Source of the DNA: Macrostomum hystrix
Lineage: Eukaryota; Platyhelminthes; Macrostomidae
DNA length: 64,000 nt
Assembly (NCBI GenBank): GCA_950097015.1
Contig: CATNEN010000030.1
Location: 124,001 to 188,000 of the forward strand
Direction of reading: 5' to 3'
Position 1 is the stretch's first letter. Each line of letters begins with the position of its first letter. The notes under the pieces were generated by a model, which was not told the DNA's origin, ran no database searches, and was given only the letters and a program-made list of their open reading frames with translations. Shown here in pieces: positions 20,771-31,882 of the stretch. The position numbers and the translations under genes are program-made.

Positions 20771-23508
20771 CGGGACACAACAAAATTGTAAATGAACAGG
20801 TTCTAATAGATAAAAAACGTCTGCAAAATTTACTACAAATGACTATAGTAACTTCGCGTTTTACCAGTTGCAGAATATTTCTGCCTTGCTAGCAGAAACA
20901 GCCTAAATTACTGTCCATTATTCCACATACTGCATAGACAATTTATTGAAGCAAAAAGCCTTGTAGATCTGTGAATTTCAATTACCAAGCCATCCTGATT
21001 CAACAGGTTATAGCCAATTGAAGTAATTCCTTGAATCAATGAAGGAGGCTAAGCCCTTTTTTAACATGTCACCTTTGCAATAAAGACATTACATTTTAGA
21101 ATTGATTGTAAAAAGTCCAGTCTAGCAATTATGAGAGATCTAGATTTACAAAAAATAATAGAACTTTCTATTTGGAAATTCTAGTTGGAATGTCTACAGA
21201 AGACTTAAAATTACTTTTCTGGATAAAATAACAGCCTAAAGTATATAAAGTATATTCTTTATACTGCAATATATAGTATTGCTGATAATTAAAAAAATGA
21301 AAATGTATTAATTTTTCACTCATTACTTTCACATACTTTGTGATGGAGAGTCCTGTCACTTTATTTTATTTTGCTAAAAAGGCTTCAGTTTGAGAAAAAA
21401 CAAAGCCACACATTTTTAGCTATGAAAACCCTAAATTGCAAGTTCCAAATCATGCACTTAGTTGAGCCACTGTGACTAGATCTTTAGGCTAAATATTTGG
21501 TATAAAAAACGTTTAACTTACCAAAAGTAGATAGTTAATGCTTAGCACTAAGAATTTTATTTCTGTTTTTTATCTGGCTCTATAGTTAGTTTAATACTAA
21601 ATACAGCTTTGGGCCGCAATTAGCAGATGAATTGGCTTCAAACTTTGAATTATTTTTATACCAATGAAAATTATATACAGATTATTATAATAGAAATACT
21701 ACAACTACAAAAATCCTACATTGTTATTGCTATAAAAAAGTGGAAAACATTGTTACCAACTTTAAATGTTTAATTCCTACATTTATTTTTTGTGAATTCT
21801 TAAATAGATTTAAGAGGGTCATAAATACATTTAACCATGTCAACTAAGAGGCAAAGCAGTCAGTTTGTAATGCTTGTTTAAACATTTGTTGTAAGACAGT
21901 TTAAATGGTCACATTTCATAGTCACAGTGGGTGTACAGCAGAGATTTCTGTGAAATATGAAAATTGTCTTTAGTATGCATTTTACACAATAAAATAACCT
22001 TATTTATTGCAATAAGTATAGAAAACATGCAGACATGCAACATTGTCTAAAATTGTTGCTTAAAAATACAAAACAAAGCAGAATATGTTAACTTTAGTGT
22101 CAACCTCAAAAGGTTATTCAACAGCATAGCTACACTGTACCACACCACAACACTGCTTGCCTTGACACCACTGCAATGCAACACTAGAAAATTCAGAAAA
22201 TGCTATGGATAGTTGAACATTATTTGTCCATTTATTTCAAAAGTGAAAAATATACTGGGGCCTATCTTACAATTTTGTACCCCTATCAGAAAAAGTGGTT
22301 TATTTGCAGATGGGATCTAGTGTACAAGATCCTTTTCGTTAGGATCTCGAAATATGTATATCCTCCTTGTACTTTTCTTTGTTCAAAGCAGAGCTGCTTT
22401 GTGACCTTGACCTCTATTCTATTGAAGATGATAGTCAAGATCTTCATGATGAGTGAGAACTAGCAAGTGTCAATATAACATCTTCTAAAACTGAAATTCC
22501 GTCTTTGAACTTATCATAAAACAGTAGGATGACCATGTGGCAAGGCTGGGTATTTGAAAACCTTTTTCTCCAGACCATGAATCTCTTGAACCCTTGTACA
22601 AATGTTATGCTTTTTCAAATTTAAAACAACTTTCAAAGCCATCCGATATTGACATTATCAAGATAAACAATGATTGGTCTGGTCTGTAAAAAGGATATTC
22701 AAGTACCCCCGATGTCACGTTACTATTAGCTTGTAATTATTTCAGGTTTGCTAAAAATTGCAGTTTTAAACTGTTATGCTATGCAATAATGTATTGCCCA
22801 AGTAATTCTGAACTGGGAACTGAAAGCAAGCATTGCTTTCACTACACTACAAGTGTTCAAGCATTGTAGGCATGTTTAAATCATTTTCACATGGTTTGGT
22901 ATGGTAATGCATGAACTATGTATTAAGCATTTAACATTTATTTGTGTCTGCTAAAAGTGTCTAGAAGTGTCGGCGAATGTTTCATGAGTATATGAACTCT
23001 GTGGCTTTTCTGGATTTTGAGTGGCAACTGTGATTTCAACCATCTCTTAAGAACTATAAATGTATTATGGAAGCATTCAATTTGTTTTTGTAGTACTCGG
23101 ATCCATTTCCAAGCTTTTCACTTGTCACACATGCACAATAATATCGCTTAAAGTGGCAGGCGGCAGATTGTGCATTTGCAAGTTGCAAGTAATTTGTAAA
23201 AATTAATAAATGGAATGCTAAAATGCAGTGTTTATTCAACCAATAGAAATAAAACTGTTAAGATAGAATCTTTAAGAATAATTATTGAATTATTTTACAT
23301 CTTTAAAAGCATTGATAGGCAAGTGCTATACAATTAAATACTAACTACCTTTTTCTAGCTTTTGTTTTACCTTAAACAATTTGCATTGTAGGAATAGGGC
23401 TGACTACCAGGCGAATTAGGCTTAGCACTGCATTCATAAAACTAATTGCATTGAATATTTTAATTCATGAAAACAAAGCTCTCGGTTTCTTTTGCAATGT
23501 TCCTTTCT
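20771..23508. other. Long AT-rich region, no gene recognised
   Basis: Both strands read: only short ORFs of AT-biased composition. No tandem arrays, TIRs or RNA genes that I can support. Confidence 0.4.
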
Positions 23509-23782
23509 CATACATGCGCAACACCCGGCCAACCCAGCCGAACCGGCCGGGTGAAACGAGGGCCAAGCAAGGTAAGTCGCAAAAACCAATCGACCAAGTG
23601 CAAAAAATCAAAGGGGGGACCAAGGGACAAAAAAGGCATGAAGAAAAGAAAAAAAGGAGAGAAAAAGAGAACAAATGAGAGCAAACTAAGTTGCAAATAG
23701 AGCAATGAAACAAACTAAGTCGTAAATAGAGCAAAAACTAAGTTGCACGGCTGGCTAAGATTTGGGAGGTTGCGCATGTATG
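23509..23782. mobile_element. 274-bp MITE with 14-bp TIRs and 9-bp target duplication
   Basis: The terminal inverted repeats are CATACATGCGCAAC and its exact reverse complement at 23769-23782. They are flanked by perfect 9-bp direct repeats TTCCTTTCT (23500-23508 and 23783-23791). A 9-bp duplication is typical of Mutator-like elements. The interior has no transposase; it has a C/G-rich left side, then a purine-rich tract and short subterminal repeats ('caaactaagt', 'aaatagagcaa'). Confidence 0.8.
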
Positions 23783-23791
23783 TTCCTTTCT

Positions 23792-24839
23792 TATGGCATA
23801 CTTACTTGGTAACTTGGGGCATAAGTATTGTTCTGTTTGTTAAACCATTTCAAATTCAAATTTGTTCAAAAATTAAGAAATACATTTCTTTGGTTTTAGC
23901 ACAAATTTAAATTCTAAATAGTTTAATGAATTGAACCATACTTATGTGTTATGCCACTTACTTTAGCTTTTTAAATAGGCCTAATGATATAATAAGAAAA
24001 TTATTAATTACTTATCCCAACAAAATTAGCAAATTTAGACATAGATGCAATTGCAAGTTGCATCCTGGTTTTCATATTTGCATCCCCATTTTTTGGCAGA
24101 AAAAAATTAATTATGGCACTGTTGCACTGTCCATAGTAGCTGAAAACTTAATATAATAGGGTCATGTAAAGTAGTTCAAATAACTATAGACAATTATAAT
24201 AATGAGTTCCATTGTCTTTTATTTGAATTTTTAGTATATCTTTATTAGTTGCAAATTTTATCCTAGGCCTACTTACTTGTAAGCTTTGAGATGTGGCATG
24301 AAATATCATTAGGGGGCCTATGCAGAATTCTCTAGTGTTGTTTTACTTTTCAGTCCTCAAACCATTTTTATAACATACAAATAATACACTCATTTTTAAC
24401 ATTTAGGCTTCCAAAATGAACATTTTTAACGTGAACTTTAGCCTTTCAGTTATTTGCATGCACCTGGGATGATATGGGCTATATGGATCACGATCACATC
24501 TAGCATTCTAGCTATTAGCTAATAATAGCTATGGGTCTAACTTCTTTCTCTCTACATAGTCATACATTTCTTGCAGAGCTTGCTTGAAAGTATTAAATGG
24601 AAGTTAGGGAAATAAGGAAGCCAAATCAATGCGACAAGCCAATTGTATGGCCGATTCAAAAAATTGACAAAAATGAATGACAATGCCTGTTAGACACAGG
24701 AATAAAATTACTTTTTCGACTCCAGATTTTATAATCAACTAAGCAAGCAGATACAGATACACAACGCATATAACAACGACACTAAATAGTACATATTTTA
24801 GACCTTAAACAAATCTGCTGTTTTTACATTTTTCTTTAA
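23792..24839. other. AT-rich flank of the LTR retrotransposon
   Basis: No coding signature. The last four bases before the LTR (TTTG, 24840-24843) form the target-site duplication. Confidence 0.4.
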
Positions 24840-24843
24840 TTTG

Positions 24844-25097
24844 TGTGACGGTGTAACTTTGAGTCAGTTAATTGCTTATTATTTTATTTTAATAATTCAT
24901 ACATATTAAGTTGCGGTCAAGATTATTTATTTGCTATGCGTGGTTACTAATTATTGTTATACTGTATCAGTCTAAGAAGCCTTTTTAAAAAGCAACGTAT
25001 GTATATTTTTCTTGTAGCCAGCGTGTGTGCATCGAGAGCACTTTGACAATATACTCACAAACTTAATTACATAACATCCTTACATTTATTCGTCACA
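24844..25097 (+). repeat. 5' LTR, 254 bp
   Basis: Begins TGTGACG and ends with its exact inverse CGTCACA. Same length as the 3' LTR and identical except at 25055. No sharp TATA box stands out in its AT-rich U3. Confidence 0.97.
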
Positions 25098-25103
25098 TAA
25101 ATT

Positions 25104-25120
25104 TGGAGGGTCCCACCTCG
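25104..25120 (+). promoter_or_regulatory. Putative primer-binding site
   Basis: TGGAGGGTCCCACCTCG starts with the TGG that pairs with a tRNA CCA end. The first bases resemble PBSs complementary to tRNA-Gln, but the match is imperfect from memory, so the primer tRNA is unassigned. Six bases separate it from the LTR. Confidence 0.55.
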
Positions 25121-25659
25121 AAGACAGAAGCAAAATTGCTACCGCTACACGTTCTGCTACACACTACACATCATCGGCGTCTAACCCTGACCAAAAAAAA
25201 ACAAGTGCCGACTTAAAGGGCATAAGCACCGTCATAGTTGCCTGTTTGTCTGGCTGCGACCGCCTAGTTTGGAGTACTAGCAGCTTGAAGTTAGAAGCCG
25301 CAGCAACCCAATTGGCTGATTACCCAATTGGCTGCCAACCAATCAGAGACGACCTTACTAGTGGCCGACCTCAAGCGCAACGTAATTGTACGTCCTCAGC
25401 CAGAGCGACAACACCCCACGAGCTCAACACGCCGCGGCACTGGCAGTACTGGCTTGGTGAGGCTGTCTCGTTTTTAGGCTTAGAAATAGTTTTTTGCATA
25501 GGGCCCGTCTGGCAGAGTTTAGCACATAAAATTTTGGTCGTTCACCAGTGTTTCCTAGAATTTGAATAGGGGCCTCTTTCTCTGCCAGGCAATTCTGTTT
25601 ATGCCTTCACCTTTAATCTTCCTATCTCCTCTTTTCCTATTCTCATTCCGCTTTTCTAA
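25121..25659 (+). promoter_or_regulatory. Retroelement 5' leader with CCAAT cluster
   Basis: GC-richer untranslated leader. Three CCAAT boxes lie within 36 bases (25308, 25324, 25339), two inside the repeat CCCAATTGGCTG, a possible internal promoter element. No coding function seen. Confidence 0.4.
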
Positions 25660-25770
25660 ATGATCGGAGAGGGTGACGAGGCACTGCCGCCTGATGGTGC
25701 TGGAGCTCAGGTGATCTTACAGGCAGGAGATAACCAAACTCAGTCAGCTCCACCAGGGAGGGAACAGTGA
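25660..25770 (+). CDS. Short ORF overlapping the gag-pol frame start (36 codons)
   Basis: ATG at 25660 opens a 36-residue frame, acidic then Gln/Pro-rich, ending at TGA 25768-25770. The gag-pol frame is already open from 25715 but has no ATG until 25835. The short ORF could be a uORF, or an N-terminal Gag piece joined by splicing or frameshift. Nothing in the sequence settles this. Confidence 0.35.
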   Translation: MIGEGDEALPPDGAGAQVILQAGDNQTQSAPPGREQ

Positions 25771-25771
25771 T

Positions 25772-28700
25772 GTGAAGCCACCTGAATTAAACGTAGGCCA
25801 GTTAGAACTGCAAAAAGTGCTCCAGACTCTGACTATGATACTAGAAAAAACGTGTGACAGAGAAGCATCAACAGCAGCTGAGAAAATCTCTAATTCAAGC
25901 CCTAAACTGCGACCACCACCACCATTCCAACCAGAAATGAATTTCGAGCTTTGGGAAACACAGTTCCTAACGTATGTTGATGCACACCACGTGCCAACCC
26001 CACAACAACCAGCAGTCCTGCTGTCCATGCTGGCACCTGAGTGCCAAGAATTCATCTTCAACAACTCATTGCACCATGAATCCATTCAGACAGCTCTGAT
26101 GAGGCTTAAAGAGCGATTTACAGACTCAGGAACTGAACAAAAGAGCTTTTTAGAACTAGCTTCAGCGACTCAGACAAATCTAGAATCCACACAAGAGTTC
26201 TTTGACAGGTTGATAAGGCTGTCAAAAACAGCGAACAGGAAAAAATGTGATGCTGAACCTCTAGTCCGAGCAAGGTTCTGCTATGGGCTGCGAGACAAGG
26301 CCCTTGCAGAAAGGCTGATACTTCTCGGACAAGAGAACCCATCATGGACAGCTGAAGATCTTGCAAAGAAGGCTAGGGAAATAGCAGGCGTCAAGAAGCT
26401 CCTGTCCGGTGAAACTGTCCCTCTTGTCAGGACAGCAGCCCCTGACAGAACAGCAGAGCTGGAAGCCCGTATTCGTGAACTAGAGAAACTGGTTCAGCAA
26501 AATCAGGCTTCTTTGCCAGCCTTCCAGACAGAGTCCCAATTAAAAGGGCATGCAAATCTTAATTCTACCTGTGGCCAAGGACCGCAGATACACAAAATGG
26601 ATAGTTATAGGACCAAAAACAGTCACCAATCTCGCAAGATGCGCAGGTCCTGCAACCGATGTGGTGTTGGTGATCATCATACCGCGGACTGCCCACAGCC
26701 ATTGCCCTTCGGCGGCACAGGTGGTGGAAGACTAAACACCACCGTGTCTCAGAGTCAGGTGATGGAGACAGGTACCATCACGGCTTTGAAGACTGGATTT
26801 GGCTTCATCCAACCAAGCCAAATACCAGGCTCCATCTTCTTTCATCAATCCAGCTTAGACAATGAGCTACAGCAGTTAGCCAATCAGCGCCAACTGGTAG
26901 GTACACTCGTACAGTTCTGGCGTCAAACGGACCCAGCTCACAACCGAGATAAGGCGATAGGAGTCTGCCGCTATCCATTCCCTGTCCGTTGTGATCAAAC
27001 GCTGACTAACGAGGCTAGAGTCGAGTCCAGCATGTTCGTGCAGTTAGAAATAGGTAACGATAAGTACATCGCTTGCCTTGATTCAGGTTGCAATGCTAGT
27101 GTCGTTGGAACTAAAATCAAGGACCAGCTGATCGCAAATGATCCCATAAATCACAAATTTGTCCCTGCTAGACAATACCGAGCCGCGACAGCTTTCAATG
27201 GAACCTCGTCACAGATTTTGGGCACGCTTCACTGTGAGGTCAAACTTGGAAAGAAGAAGCAGACCCACGTTTTCCTGGTAACGGAAGGTCAGGTCTCAGA
27301 TTTGCTGTTAGGAATAGACTTTATGAGAAGTTTTAGCGTTAACTTGCTTGTGGCTGATGGTCAGGTAACTGTAGCTGGAGAGCCTGTACCAGTCATTGAA
27401 GGTGACAAAGGAGTTTTCCAGGCACGCAGAGTCACAGCCGCCTGCAACGTGCACCTACCCCCCAGGTCAGAGACCATGGTGCCAAGCCGGGTCTCAGGTG
27501 CTGATCCTGGCACTCAGGGTGTTCTAGGCACTAAACTCTTCTGCCGGGACTCAGAGCTGTTTGTAGCACACTCCGTTGACAGTGTAAGCACCACTAACCA
27601 TGTACTCGTGCGCCTATTAAACAGTAGTGACCAGCCATCATCGATCTCCATGGGGCAGGAAATCGCCTCTTTTAGGAGCCTTGAACATGGGGATTCAATT
27701 TCTGTCACGCCTGTATCTGAGAAAGATTTCTCCATCAGCAGCTCTGAAGATCTTGGAGCCAAGCTTGCAAAACTCCCTGACCCAGACCCAGGAATAGCAT
27801 CTTGGCTGACGACACAGTTTAAGCTCAATGAGACCACCCTATCGAAAAACCAGCTGACAGTAACACTTAAACTGCTGAACTATTTTAGTAGTCAGATATC
27901 GCTAAACGAAACAGACCTAGGAAAAACACATGTACACGAGATGACAATTGAGCTGCAGGAGTCGGCTTGCCGCCCCATCTGGCAGCCATCTAGGCGCACG
28001 ACTCCCTCGCAGAAAGAATTTTTAGACAAACATATAAGCCAGTTAGTAAACCAAGGAATCATTGAAGAGTGTGACTCTGAGTGGTCCTCTCCAATAGTCT
28101 TAGTTCGAAAAAAAGATGGTTCCCAACGACTGTGTATTGACTATCGACAGGTCAACAAAGTAATCAAGCCATGCACCTTTCCTTTACCACTAATAGAAGA
28201 ATCGTTTGATAGCCTAGCAGAGTCGAAAATATTTTCCAGTTTAGATCTCACCGCAGCTTATTGGCAAGTAGGTATTCGCGAATGCGATCGAGACATCACA
28301 GCATTCTCATGCCCCCAGGGCACCTTCCGATGGAAGGTCGTACCCTTTGGCATCAAGACAGCACCGGCAAACTTTGCCAAGCTTATGCACAAAGTGTTCA
28401 GGCCTTTACTCATGCGCGTTAGTCTTATTTATCTAGATGATATAATCATAAAGGCCAGGGACAATGACGAAATGATCGTCCACTTGGCGCTTGTCCTCTG
28501 GCAACTTAAAAAGGCAAACCTTAAAATTAAACCAGCTAAATGTGAACTTTTCAAGGATCGCGTTCGGTTCTTAGGCTTCGTTGTTTCAGCTCATGGAATC
28601 GAAGCCGACCCAGCGAAGATCGACGCGGTTAAGAATTGGTGCAAACCATCAGATAAAAAGCAATTATTAGCGTTCCTAGGATTCGCGAACTATTATAGAA

Positions 28701-31700
28701 AGTTCGTGCAACGTTTTTCCGTGATCGCATCGCCGCTGTATGCGCTAGCTAAAGGATCGTCGACATTCTGCTGGCTGGAGCAGCATGACAAAGCTTTCGA
28801 AGAGCTGAAAGCAAATTTGTGCGCGCCTCCAATCCTTGCGTACCCTAACCTCAGTCCGTCAGCTAGACTCTTCATCTTAGATTGCGACTCCTCGCTGGAA
28901 GGAGTTGGCGGCGTTTTGTCACAAGAAGGTCCAGGTGGTCAGGAGCACGTCGTTGCATATGCTTCGAAAAAATTCACTCAATCGCAGAGGAATTACTGCG
29001 CCACGATGCGTGAATTACTTGGACTTGTCATCATGCTGGAACATTTTCGAACATATCTGCTGGACCGTAAGTTTCTTGTGCGCTCAGACGCAGCCGCCCT
29101 ACAATGGCTACACACTAAGAAGCACTCCACAGGTATGCTAGCACAATGGCTAGCTACGATCGAAGTGTATGACTTCAGCGTGAGTCAAACACCCCTAGAG
29201 CGGCTGGCTGAATATGACTTCTCTGTTGAGCATCGTGCAGGAGTCAAGCATGTCAACGCAGATGTGCTTAGTCGTAATCCAAGATTTAGGGCTGACCATC
29301 ACGACTGTCCTACATGTAGCCAGATCGAAGCTTTCAATGAGAAGTTTAGAAGCTTAGAAGGAAAAGAAAACCAGAAGGATCAAGAGTTCGTTCAGGTACC
29401 AGTACAACTGAGAGCCACACGAACAGACACTTCCAGTCAAACAGAACCACCACCAGAACTCTGCAAGACACAACCTCAGTCAGGTAGCGACTCTGTAGTC
29501 ACAAAAACTGAATTGACGACCAGAGATAGACATGAAGCCGACGCAAAAATGGCGACAACAGAAACGCAAACGGAGCAACCAAATGTCATCAGTCGAACAT
29601 CAAACATTCCTGTACAACAGGACAGTACATGCACATTACCATCATCTGCAACCGTACTATCTGATCAACCCAATGAGGTGTCAGAAAATCAGTTTGCGCT
29701 TGCTCCCATACCTCAGATGTCAGGTGAGATCGGAGCCAATCAAAGCCAACACACGTCTCGGACAGATCAAGTAGAACAATTGGAAGAAGACTCAGACGAA
29801 GATGAGATGTCTCAGGAAGCTGAGAACATTTGGGCCAGAGATGCACAAGAGTCTAGCACGGACCTAGTCAGGCTCATCGAAGCTGTTGCAGGGAAATCTC
29901 CGAAGCTAAAGAAAGAGGAAGTTCAGGACTGTAGTCGTGAAATCCGAACGTTGTGGGCCATGTTTGACGAGCTTGAGGTTGTGGACGGTCTGTTGATTCG
30001 CGTCAAGCCCGCCAAGCAAGGTCAAATAGCCAAACGTCTCGTCATTATACCTGAAACTGCGGATATCGACGAGCTAGTGTCCTGCTATCACAGGGAAATC
30101 AACCACTGTGGAACTGGTAAAACAGTTCGAGCATTGAAGCAGAGGTTTCAAATCACAAACCTGGAAGTGTTTGTCAAAGGTGTAATAGCGGAGTGCGAGA
30201 TCTGTAGTCGGACGAAGAAAAGCAAACGCTTGAATAAAGAACCTCTGAAACCAATCCAATCAGGATACCCGAATCAAATCGTACATGCAGACCACGCAGG
30301 TCCATTCCCTGAACTAGACGGCAGTCGGTACCTGCTAATCTTAGTCGACAATTTTTCAGGATTTGTGGAGATCATACCTGTCTCTGATGTGTCTGCCGAA
30401 ACAACTGCTACAGCCATTCTAACTGAGTGGGTTGTCCGCTATGGTGCCATGGAGAGCTTGATTTCAGATAATGGAACAGCATTTGTAAACAAGACCATTG
30501 CCGAACTCGCCCGTCTACTAGAAGTAGACCTATCGCGAATCACCGCGCGCAGACCACAGGCAAACGGCAAAGCGGAGCGAACAGTGCAGACGATCAAAGC
30601 CCAGATCCGCGCTGTTTGCCTTGAAAAAAGAATAAACTGGCCGTTTGCAGCCCAGCTAGTAGGCCTCTCTATCAGAAGCACCACGGCCGAATCAACAGGA
30701 TGGACTCCAGCCAGACTCTTCTTTGGCCGCGAGCTCACCCTGCCACTGGATCTAAAGTTCAACCCTCCAAGACAAGACCGGTATAATCCAGACTCCTACG
30801 CCCACAGGCTTCACAAACTCTTGGTGGAGGTGTCTGCAATTGCTCGTCAGGTGCGAGGCAAGGCCCAGCAAAGACAAAGGCGGAATTATGACCGCAACAC
30901 CATCCATTCTAACTTCGAAATCGGCGAACTTGTCTGGGTTCTGAACCCTGACCATCGAGGATTGGACACGGCTGTGTGGCTAGGGCCGTACAAGGTGGTT
31001 CAAAAGATTTCCGAGCGAAACTACCGCCTCATACCCGAGTTCGCCCGGGTTAACCCACTTTGCCAAGCCCCGAATCCAAATCACAACATTTACAATGTAG
31101 ACCGCATTAAGCGCTGCATTCGTAAACAGACGTATCAGGATGTTGTGGACAGATTTGGACTGAGGGTTCCAGCCATGATCCCACCATCGCGGTTGGGCCT
31201 GTTAGATGATCAGTCAGTGGGTCGAGCTGACCCTAGTCCAGGAACGACCAGCGAGTCAGAAGAGCATCACCCATGCGAAAGACGCGCCAGTGAAAGTTCG
31301 GACTCCTCAGAGGACGAAGTCCGATGTCCATCTTACGCTGCGGTGTCGGTTGTGTCGGCACACACCGAGCCGCCTGAGCCACGACGCGCATCGTCGCCTG
31401 AACTACAACACATCTTGCCGACTGAACCACCGCGTGTGACGTCGCCTGACTCACGACGCACCTTGCCTCCGGATTCGCCGCCAGCAGCCTTGGAAACTTC
31501 TCTTGTAGCGATACGGCCGGATGAAGTACCTGAGGTCGGAGCGGAGGTGCAAATCCTAGCTGAACAGGGGTTTGAACCCCAGGTGATTCACTCCAACAGC
31601 ACCATTGCAGCAGTAGACGAAAGTATAAGCTCGAAAAGCTTAGGTGATAACAGTGACACCAGGCCTGGGGCGTCATTAGATGAAGACGCCGTGGAAAGTT

Positions 31701-31882
31701 CCGGCGCAGATCAACAAGCTGAGGACTTGGTGGCACCAAGTGAACCGGCAAGTGCTGGTTCCACACTTTCTCCGGTCATGACGACCCGTTCCGGTCGTCA
31801 GGTGCGCAAGCCTCAACGTTTTCTAAACAGAGTGGTGCGATTTTGTACTAGACGTTCGACAAACGCGCCTACGTGCACCTAG
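25772..31882 (+). CDS. Gag-Pol polyprotein with a cold-shock-like domain
   Basis: One frame of about 2,036 codons, no gag/pol frameshift. The first in-frame ATG is at 25835; residues are counted from 25772. Order: Gag capsid-like region (about 45-290); zinc knuckle CNRCGVGDHHTADC (294-307); cold-shock-like domain (about 332-400); aspartic protease with DSG (about 437) and LLLGIDF; reverse transcriptase with SSLDLTAAYWQV and YLDD (about 887); RNase H starting LDCDSSLEGVGGVL; a low-complexity Thr/Gln/Glu spacer (about 1180-1390); integrase with a HX4H...CEIC zinc finger (from about 1438) and catalytic D1507, D1566, E1602 (35 residues between the last two); GPY/F-like module; and an acidic/Pro-rich tail. 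All catalytic motifs are intact. It would make the proteins for reverse transcription and integration of the element. Confidence 0.96.
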   Translation: MKPPELNVGQLELQKVLQTLTMILEKTCDREASTAAEKISNSSPKLRPPPPFQPEMNFELWETQFLTYVDAHHVPTPQQPAVLLSMLAPECQEFIFNNSLHHESIQTALMRLKERFTDSGTEQKSFLELASATQTNLESTQEFFDRLIRLSKTANRKKCDAEPLVRARFCYGLRDKALAERLILLGQENPSWTAEDLAKKAREIAGVKKLLSGETVPLVRTAAPDRTAELEARIRELEKLVQQNQASLPAFQTESQLKGHANLNSTCGQGPQIHKMDSYRTKNSHQSRKMRRSCNRCGVGDHHTADCPQPLPFGGTGGGRLNTTVSQSQVMETGTITALKTGFGFIQPSQIPGSIFFHQSSLDNELQQLANQRQLVGTLVQFWRQTDPAHNRDKAIGVCRYPFPVRCDQTLTNEARVESSMFVQLEIGNDKYIACLDSGCNASVVGTKIKDQLIANDPINHKFVPARQYRAATAFNGTSSQILGTLHCEVKLGKKKQTHVFLVTEGQVSDLLLGIDFMRSFSVNLLVADGQVTVAGEPVPVIEGDKGVFQARRVTAACNVHLPPRSETMVPSRVSGADPGTQGVLGTKLFCRDSELFVAHSVDSVSTTNHVLVRLLNSSDQPSSISMGQEIASFRSLEHGDSISVTPVSEKDFSISSSEDLGAKLAKLPDPDPGIASWLTTQFKLNETTLSKNQLTVTLKLLNYFSSQISLNETDLGKTHVHEMTIELQESACRPIWQPSRRTTPSQKEFLDKHISQLVNQGIIEECDSEWSSPIVLVRKKDGSQRLCIDYRQVNKVIKPCTFPLPLIEESFDSLAESKIFSSLDLTAAYWQVGIRECDRDITAFSCPQGTFRWKVVPFGIKTAPANFAKLMHKVFRPLLMRVSLIYLDDIIIKARDNDEMIVHLALVLWQLKKANLKIKPAKCELFKDRVRFLGFVVSAHGIEADPAKIDAVKNWCKPSDKKQLLAFLGFANYYRKFVQRFSVIASPLYALAKGSSTFCWLEQHDKAFEELKANLCAPPILAYPNLSPSARLFILDCDSSLEGVGGVLSQEGPGGQEHVVAYASKKFTQSQRNYCATMRELLGLVIMLEHFRTYLLDRKFLVRSDAAALQWLHTKKHSTGMLAQWLATIEVYDFSVSQTPLERLAEYDFSVEHRAGVKHVNADVLSRNPRFRADHHDCPTCSQIEAFNEKFRSLEGKENQKDQEFVQVPVQLRATRTDTSSQTEPPPELCKTQPQSGSDSVVTKTELTTRDRHEADAKMATTETQTEQPNVISRTSNIPVQQDSTCTLPSSATVLSDQPNEVSENQFALAPIPQMSGEIGANQSQHTSRTDQVEQLEEDSDEDEMSQEAENIWARDAQESSTDLVRLIEAVAGKSPKLKKEEVQDCSREIRTLWAMFDELEVVDGLLIRVKPAKQGQIAKRLVIIPETADIDELVSCYHREINHCGTGKTVRALKQRFQITNLEVFVKGVIAECEICSRTKKSKRLNKEPLKPIQSGYPNQIVHADHAGPFPELDGSRYLLILVDNFSGFVEIIPVSDVSAETTATAILTEWVVRYGAMESLISDNGTAFVNKTIAELARLLEVDLSRITARRPQANGKAERTVQTIKAQIRAVCLEKRINWPFAAQLVGLSIRSTTAESTGWTPARLFFGRELTLPLDLKFNPPRQDRYNPDSYAHRLHKLLVEVSAIARQVRGKAQQRQRRNYDRNTIHSNFEIGELVWVLNPDHRGLDTAVWLGPYKVVQKISERNYRLIPEFARVNPLCQAPNPNHNIYNVDRIKRCIRKQTYQDVVDRFGLRVPAMIPPSRLGLLDDQSVGRADPSPGTTSESEEHHPCERRASESSDSSEDEVRCPSYAAVSVVSAHTEPPEPRRASSPELQHILPTEPPRVTSPDSRRTLPPDSPPAALETSLVAIRPDEVPEVGAEVQILAEQGFEPQVIHSNSTIAAVDESISSKSLGDNSDTRPGASLDEDAVESSGADQQAEDLVAPSEPASAGSTLSPVMTTRSGRQVRKPQRFLNRVVRFCTRRSTNAPTCT
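26765..26971 (+). other. Cold-shock-like domain inside Gag-Pol
   Basis: About 68 residues: GTITALKTGFGFIQP, then SIFFHQSSL, then VGTLVQFW and KAIGV. This matches the cold-shock domain layout: beta 1 GxI, RNP1-like (K)xGFGFI, RNP2-like (I/V)FFH, a VxF strand and a final A-x-x-V. The spacing resembles CSDs of the CSDE1/UNR type. CSDs bind single-stranded RNA, so genome packaging or translation control is the natural hypothesis. Assignment is from motif reading only. Confidence 0.75.
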
